This document shows, piece by piece, positions 57,912-64,000 of a stretch of 64,000 nucleotides of DNA (positions within the stretch are counted from its first letter, which is position 1; each line of letters starts with the position of its first letter). The notes beneath the pieces were generated by a model, which did no database searches, was not told the DNA's origin, and saw nothing but the letters and a program-made list of their open reading frames with translations. Location: assembly GCA_963693085.1 (NCBI GenBank), contig OY856409.1, positions 1,339,607,415 through 1,339,671,414 on the forward strand, written 5' to 3'. This DNA comes from Alisma plantago-aquatica (Eukaryota; Streptophyta; Magnoliopsida; Alismatales; Alismataceae). Both the position numbers and the translations under genes were made by a program.

Positions 57912-59331
57912 TGAAAAACACTAGAGGGGGGTGAATAGAGTTTTTAAATAATTTTAACAATTTATTGAACTCGAACAACCACAATTGAAATTGGAAGAAG
58001 GAGACAGGTGTTTAGAGTGGTTCCAACTTTATCAAATACTAAAGTTGTCAGTCCACTACCCGGTTGCTTACCCAACCTGGATTTTGAAAGTATTTATTTT
58101 ATTACCTTCTCAAGGATTTATACAAAATACAATACTTTCCTTTACACCCTTTGAACAGCCTTCACTTGAAGTAGGTGCACCAACTTTGAGGTAGCCTTCT
58201 TGAAGTAACTCCAAGCTCCCCCTTGAAGTAGCCTTCCTCTCTAGAAGTAACCTCCCGTTGCACCAGCCTTCTGAAGTAGCTCAAAGTCACCTTCTTCACC
58301 AAGAAGATCTTCACCCTCTCCAATCAGCAGCCTCCAACCTAGGAGTAGCAAGGAGAGTACAAACGGTAATAAAGAACAAGAAAGGAAAAAGGAAATTATA
58401 ACTTATCCTTTGTAGCCCAAGGCTTGATTTGCCTAGATCAAGCGTATAGATCTCCTAACCAAGTGTATGGACTTGTGATTGCAGTGGGTAGGAGATACTA
58501 GCCTATAGGACACGAATTTTGAGCTAAGAAAGGAAGTAGCCAATTGTCACAATGCTCAAATTGCTCACAAACAGATTGCTCAAAGTATGCTCAAGGATTT
58601 CTCAAGTGTAGCAAGTATATTTTAGTGTCCTATGGCTTGTCCTATTTATAGGAATGGCCTAAGGATGCTTAAGGACGTTCTAGACAACTTCTAGGGGTTT
58701 CTAAGTGCTTAACTAGCTGTTAGGTACAACTTTGTTGCTTTAACAACGGCTAATTAATTAATTCTGCAGTTGCTGTCAGAGACCATCTCGGTCGAGGAAT
58801 GGTCGACCGAGATACCTAATCGGTCGAACTTTTGTCAACCGACAGGCTCTCTGGAACAAGTGTTTTGCAACGTTTATCTCCAACTGCCAACTACCTTGTC
58901 AGTTGTGTCTAACGGCTACTTTGGATCTTTCTCGGTCGAGAAGATTGTCGACCGAGAGTGTCTCGGTCGAGGAGTTTGTCGACTGAGATTGATCCTGTTT
59001 CAATGTTTCAATTTAGACACTAATTATATGTATGAGTGTGCATATGTGATCCTATTTGAAGGGGATGACTTATCTAAATGTGGTGTTTAGCTAGGGAAAA
59101 TCTAACGCTTGATTTACATGCAATCTAAGTACTTGTACATTATATATTTGTACAAGTTTTTACAAAGCGATTACATTGCATGAAAACATGAACATGTAAG
59201 CATATGGATTTCCCTAGTTGCTTTGTCATCCACCTTAATCCTACACACTTAAGTAGCTCGTTAGATCAATAAGAATGAAATGTTTGTCATAATCAAAATA
59301 AAGGGATTTATAGATGTCCATTTAGCCAACA
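57912..59331 (-). repeat. 5' LTR of element 2
   Basis: Matches 50852-52272. Minus-strand TATA box CCTATAAATAGG at about 58641-58652. GGTCGA palindromes at 58787-58987. Confidence 0.95.
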
Positions 59332-61668
59332 CTTATTGTCCTTACAAGCCCAAGGGGACCAACCCCAAGATGAAATGGGTCCCCAAGCTAACCTCGGATC
59401 CCAAAGTTTGAGTTGGGTACCGACATCCTTCTTTCTTGCAGGTTAAAAAGAGATGGATTGTTGATAGTGGCTGCTCGAAACATATGACATGTGAATTCAA
59501 CCATTTCAACAAATTCATGAATAAGAAAGGAGGATCGGTGACCTTCAGGGACAACAAAAAGGGTAAGGTCATAGGTGAGGGTGATGTAGGCAATGAGCTA
59601 TGTATCAAGAATGTTTTGCTTGTTGATGGCTTACATCACAACTTGATTAGTGTAAGTCAGCTATGTGATAATGGATATCTTGTGTTGTTTACATCTTTAG
59701 AATGTTTGCTTCTAGATTCCCTCATTTACAATGTCATATATAAGGGAACTAGAAATGGTAATCTTTATGTTATTGTTCTTGATGTTCTTAAGCCCGTACT
59801 TGATAGATGCTTGGTAGTGGATAAAAATGATATTTCTCTTTGGCATCGTCTTTTGGGTCATGTGAATATGCATCAAATGAAGAAGTTGAGCAAAAAGGAT
59901 TTGGTTCGAGGACTTCCCAAATTGGATTTTGAAAAGGATGAGGAATGCCAACCTTGTACACAAGGCAAACAAACCAAATCCTCCTTCAAATCCAAAGGAG
60001 TCATGAGTACCAAAAGATCTACTGAGCTTCTTCATATTGATCTATTTGGACAAATGAGAACGCATACACTTTGTGGTTCCAAGTATTGACTTGTTATCGT
60101 TGATGATTTCTCTTGATATACTTGGGCCTTCTTCCTCGTCTAGAAGAGTGATACTCTTGATGTTTTCTCGAGCTTTTACAAATGGGTTGAAAATGAAGCT
60201 TCTTGCAAGATTGTTTCTATCCACAGTGACCATGGGGGAGAATTTGAAAATGATCTTTTTGAACGTTTTTGTGAAAAATCTGGTTACTCACATAATTTCT
60301 CTTGTCCCCGTATGCCTCAACAAAATGAAGAATAGGTCACTTCAAGATATGGTGAGGATAATCCTTCTTGAATATGACATTCCTAAGAAGTTTTGGGCCG
60401 AAGCCGTTAGTACTGCTTGTTTTGTGTAGAACCGAGTTTTCACACATTCTTCTTTGAAGAAAACCCCCTATGAGCTATGGCGTGGTAGAAAGCCATCCAT
60501 TGATTTCTTTCATGTTTTTGGATGTCCTTGTTTTGTTTTAAACATGAAGGATTCTCTTGACAAGTTTGATCTGAAACCTTATAAGGCTTTCTTCTTAGGC
60601 TATAGCACTACAAGTAGGGCTTATAGAGTCTTCAACATTGAAGTGTCTAAAATTGAAGAATCTATTAATGTTAAGTTTATTGAAACTAACCTTGTTGTTG
60701 CCAAGCATGTTGTTAATGATGATGTAGTAGATGACTTGATTTCTATCTTGAAAGACCTCAACATCGACAACAAAGGTAAGCAGGTGCTAGAAGCTGAAGA
60801 TGAATAAAAGAAGGATCCCACTCCTCGCTTTGTAAAGAACCATCCCAAAGATCTAATAATTGGAAACCCATTTGAGAGAGTGAAGATATGAGCTGCCTAC
60901 AACAAAGAACAAGCAGACATCACCTTCATCTCATAGCTGGAGCCAAAGAACATCAAAGAAGCTCTTGGTGATGATGAGTGGATCCTAGCCATGCAAGAGG
61001 AATTGGAGCAATTCGAGAAGAATCACGGGTGGACTCTAGTGCCAAGACCAAGTGATAGAAAAATCATTGGCACCAAGTGGGTATACCGCAACAATCTAGA
61101 TGAGAAAGGCAAAGTGGTAAGGAATAAGGCAAGGTTAGTAGCACAAGGTTACAATCAACATGAAGGTATTGACTTTGATGAAACTTATGCTCCTGTTGCT
61201 AGATTAGAATCTATTAGAATGCTACTTGCTTTTTCTAATTACAAAAAAGTATTGTTATATCAAATGGATGTTAAAAGTGCATTTTTGAATGGTACAATCG
61301 AGGAGGAAGTATTTGTTGCTCAACCTCCAGGCTTTGGAAATGAAAAGCTACCTAATCATGTTTATTTGTTGCCAAAAGCTCTCTATGGACTCAAGCAAGC
61401 ACCTCGAGCTTGGTATGAGAAATTAAAGAACTTTTTGCTAGACAATGACTATGTCATGGGAAAAGTCGATTCTACTTTATTTCTAAAACACACTTATAGC
61501 AACTTTCTTATTATTCAAATTTATGTTGATGATATCATTTTTGGCAGGACTGATCTTGATCTTTGCAAGGAGTTTAGTTCTCTTATGCAGAGTGCGTTCG
61601 AGATGAGCATGATGGGTGAGTTGACTTTCTTCCTCGGCTTTCAAATCAAGCAAACAAAAGAAGGAAAT
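59332..61668 (+). pseudogene. pol: 3' end of gag and pol of element A, decayed and truncated
   Basis: After the last gag codons (CPYKPKG...WVPK) an acceptor-like TTCTTTCTTGCAG precedes the protease (RWIVDSGCSKHMTCEF, 59450). GAG-pre-integrase follows (LWHRLLGHVNMHQ, 59840), then integrase with stops at about 60088, 60115 and 60142 ([17 protein letters not shown]), and a deletion or frameshift near 60325 that removes part of the PQQN...ER region. A further stop lies near 60428. The reverse transcriptase is open from 60991 ([29 protein letters not shown]) until QIKQTKEGN at 61665, where element B begins. RNase H is not in the window. Confidence 0.92.
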
Positions 61669-63090
61669 TGTTGCCTAAATGGACATCATTTAAATCCCTT
61701 TGTTTTGATAATGACAAACATTTCATTCTTGTGGATCTAACGTGCTACTTGAGTGTTGCAGGAACAAGGTGGATGACAAAACCCTTGGAAGATCTATATG
61801 CTCAAAATGCTTTAATTTCATGATTGTAATCAAATGTAAAAACTTGTACAAGTACTTAGATATCATGTAAATCAAGCGTTTATATCTTCCCTAGCCATTC
61901 ACAACACTTAGATAGGTCATCCCCTATAATAGTGTCATAATTGCACACTCATACACACACTTAGTACATAGTTCAAAACATTGAAACAGAGTCATTCTCG
62001 GTCGACAAACTTCTCGACTGAGACACTCTCGGTCGAAAAACTCCTTGACTGAGAATTAACTCAAATAGCCGTTAGACCCAACAGACAAGGTGGTTATAAG
62101 TTGGAATCGAACGTTATATACACTTGCTCCAGACCATCCCTCGATCGACAAAGTCTTTGACCGACTGATGTCTCGGTCGATAATTCCTCGACCGAGAAGA
62201 ACTCTGTTTGCACTTTTTAGAATTAATTAACTAGCCATTGCTAAAGCAATTAGTGGACAACTAACAACTAGTTAAGCACTAAGAACCCCCTAGAAAGTGT
62301 CTAGAACGTCCTTAAGCATTCATAGGACATTCCTATAAATAGTACATGCCTTAGGACACCCAAAACACACTTGTGCAATACTTGAGCATACATACTTGCA
62401 ATTGGCAATCCATTCTTGTGAGCAATTGAGCAACTCCAACATTTGCTATTCATTTCCATTGCTCCAATTTCGTGTCCTATAGGCTAGCATATCTAACCCA
62501 CAACACTTACACTTCCATATACATTGGTTAGGAGATCAAAACACTTGATATAGGAAATCAAGCCTTGTGCTACAACGGTAATTGTAATTTCCTTTTTCCC
62601 TTCTTATTCATTCTTATCTGTTTTGTACTCTCCTTGCTACTCCTAGGTTGGAGGCATTGGATTGAAGAGAGTTTATCTTCTTAGGTGGAGAAGGGTCTTC
62701 TTAGAGGAGAAGGTGGACTTTGGACTACTTCTAGAAGGTCTCAACGGGAAGCTACTTCAAGGAGGAAGGCTACTTCAAGGGAGAGCTTGAAGTTACTTCG
62801 AGTGAAGGATGCTTTAAAGTTGGTGAGACGACTTCGGGGCGAAGACTGTCTAAAGGGTTTGGGAAGGTAGTTATATTTTATGTAACATCCTTGCGAGGTA
62901 ATAAAATACAGGTGCTTTCAAATCCCAATTGGAAAAAATTGGGTAGTGGACTGACTCCCCTAGTATTTGCTAAGGGTGGAACCACTCTAAACCCTGTGTC
63001 CCCTTGTCTATTCTTTGTGGTTGATTGCTTGAGTTAAATTATTGTTAAATTTATATAAAACCATATTCACCCCCCTCTAGTGGTTTTTCA
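61669..63090 (+). repeat. 5' LTR of element B
   Basis: Begins TGTTGCCTAAATGGACATC and ends GTGGTTTTTCA. It has GGTCGA palindromes at about 61997-62195, several with one mutated half-site, and TATAAATAG at 62334-62342. The 61-codon frame at 62685-62870 is LTR repeat text. Confidence 0.92.
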
Positions 63091-63091
63091 A

Positions 63092-63104
63092 TTGGCATCA
63101 GAGC
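63092..63104 (+). other. Primer-binding site of element B
   Basis: TTGGCATCAGAGC, one substitution from the usual initiator-Met complement (T to C). Confidence 0.85.
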
Positions 63105-63138
63105 AAGGATTCAAGGAACTCTAACAAAGTCTTGAATA

Positions 63139-64000
63139 ATGGGTGATGGGGTACTCAACAACCTCAACTTAGAAGGGACACTTGTGGCTAGACCTCCTCC
63201 TTTTGATGGCACCAACTACACCTACTGGAAAAGGAGGATGCAATTCTATTTCCAAGGAATTATCTGGGATCTACGGAGGATGGTGTCAAATCCATATGAC
63301 TTTCCTCAAATAGAGTATGCAACTTGGGATGCTAATATGATAAGATCAGCCCAAATGAATGCAAAAGCTGTAAGTATACTCTATTGTTAAATTCCCATTG
63401 GTGAATTCAATAGAATATCAAATTGTGAAATGGCATATGAGATATGACATAGACTCTCTATAACCTATGAAGGAACTGTTCAAGTTAAGAATTCTAAAAT
63501 CAGAATGCTTAAACATAAGTTTGAACAGTTTCGTATGGATCAAAATGAGTCTATTAGTGAAATGTATGCAAAGTTATCTTCTATTGTTAATAGTTTGAAT
63601 GCTTTAGGTAAAGCAATAAGTGAAGAGGATCAAGTGTCAAAAATCCTTAGGTGTTTGCCTCCAAAGTACAAACCAAAAGTGACTGTAATCGAAGAAGCCA
63701 ATGACCTCACTCGACTAAGGATGGAGCAACTCATTGGTAACCTAGAAGCACATGAGGCAACCTTGGAGGAAGAAGAAAGATTGGCAGCTGAACACAAGAA
63801 GGAGAAAAGAAAGGACACTACATTCAAAGCATCAACCAAGAATAGTCATGACACAAGTGAAGAAGATAGTGAAGAAGAAACACTCATTGTAAATGGTAAA
63901 TAGTATAGAAGTTTTAAAACTAACAAAATTCCTAGTGTTTTTTCCTCCAGATGCTTTGAATGTGGCAAAAAGGGACACCTGAAAGGTGATTGTCCAAAAA
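63139..64000 (+). pseudogene. gag: Gag of element B, decayed, cut by the window end
   Basis: Starts MGDGVLNNLNLEGT and follows element 1 gag closely throughout (DGTNYTYWKRRMQFYF, ITYEGTVQVKNSK, MEQLIGNLEAHEATLEEEE). Stops interrupt one constant frame: TAA at 63388-63390, TGA near 63446 where relatives have Trp, and TAG at 63901-63903. The first zinc knuckle CFECGKKGHLKGDC is intact at the window edge. The rest of gag and any pol lie outside, so I cannot say whether B was gag-only like element 1. Confidence 0.9.

Larger units (their letters stand above)
50852..59331 (-). mobile_element. Nearly complete SIRE-type Copia element 2, 8.5 kb
   Basis: Minus-strand element with LTRs 57912-59331 (5') and 50852-52272 (3'), exact 5-bp duplication CTTAT (50847-50851, 59332-59336), an initiator tRNA-Met primer site, intact gag, and pol with one frameshift. 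By eye the LTRs differ at roughly 25 of 1,420 positions, so it is older than element 1 but young. It lies in the gag of element A. It is the only element here with a near-complete enzyme set. Confidence 0.95.
47375..61668 (+). mobile_element. Old plus-strand SIRE-type Copia element A, split by element 2 and then by element B
   Basis: The 5' LTR (47375-48845), primer site, gag (48896-50851), rest of gag plus pol (59332-61668) form one element. The two gag parts join across element 2 at the CTTAT duplication inside the second zinc knuckle. Pol stops at 61668 in the reverse transcriptase, where element B's LTR begins. The 3' part and 3' LTR must lie beyond the window. Many stops and frameshifts show it is dead. 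Confidence 0.9.
61669..64000 (+). mobile_element. SIRE-type Copia element B (5' part; runs off the window)
   Basis: The 5' LTR is 61669-63090, followed by a primer site and a decayed gag. It is in the same subfamily as element 1 by LTR and gag sequence, in the opposite orientation. It is inserted in element A's reverse transcriptase. The presumed target bases are GAAAT (61664-61668); the other copy is outside the window. Confidence 0.9.

Overview
This window looks like nuclear DNA of a flowering plant, from a transposon-dense region. The evidence is FAR1-type and TNP2-type plant transposases, GT-AG introns, SIRE-type Copia retrotransposons primed by initiator tRNA-Met, and a plant-mobile-domain/Ulp1 gene. 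I cannot name the species. I found no convincing host gene, RNA gene or CRISPR array; almost everything I can explain is a mobile element, often nested in another.

Layout. (1) 1-7648 and 18364 to about 19800: a Mutator-like element (MULE). It has a decayed FAR1-type transposase (plus strand) converging on a large gene (minus strand) with a plant mobile domain, a coiled coil and a Ulp1-like protease domain, separated by 21-bp tandem repeats. (2) 7649-18363: a 10.7-kb LTR retrotransposon with 3.1-kb LTRs, a tRNA-Asp primer site and no pol. It splits the MULE gene and carries one decayed reading frame, a zinc knuckle plus a long acidic tail. (3) 19800-22547: AT-rich DNA with microsatellites and degenerate repeats. 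(4) 22548-35430: a 12.9-kb CACTA (En/Spm) transposon with exact 3-bp TSD, TNP2-like and second CACTA genes, a 670-bp foldback, LINE fragments and 33-bp subterminal repeats. (5) About 35450-43735: a long inverted-repeat (foldback) element. A gag-only SIRE-type Copia element (36808-42887, TSD AACAT) sits in its centre. (6) 43740-47374: no gene seen; one stretch resembles an old LTR. (7) 47375-64000: an old plus-strand SIRE-type element (A). A nearly complete minus-strand relative (element 2, 50852-59331, TSD CTTAT) splits its gag, and a third (B, from 61669) splits its reverse transcriptase. B and the far part of A run out of the window.

How the parts relate. Element 2 encodes everything a SIRE-type element needs apart from one 1-nt frameshift, so elements of its kind are plausible helpers for the gag-only element. 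The SIRE copies share clusters of GGTCGA...TCGACC palindromes in their LTRs and behind gag. The pol-less retrotransposon has a different GGTC-NN-GACC array in its LTR. Most inactivating stops look like C-to-T or G-to-A changes, as expected in methylated, silenced DNA.
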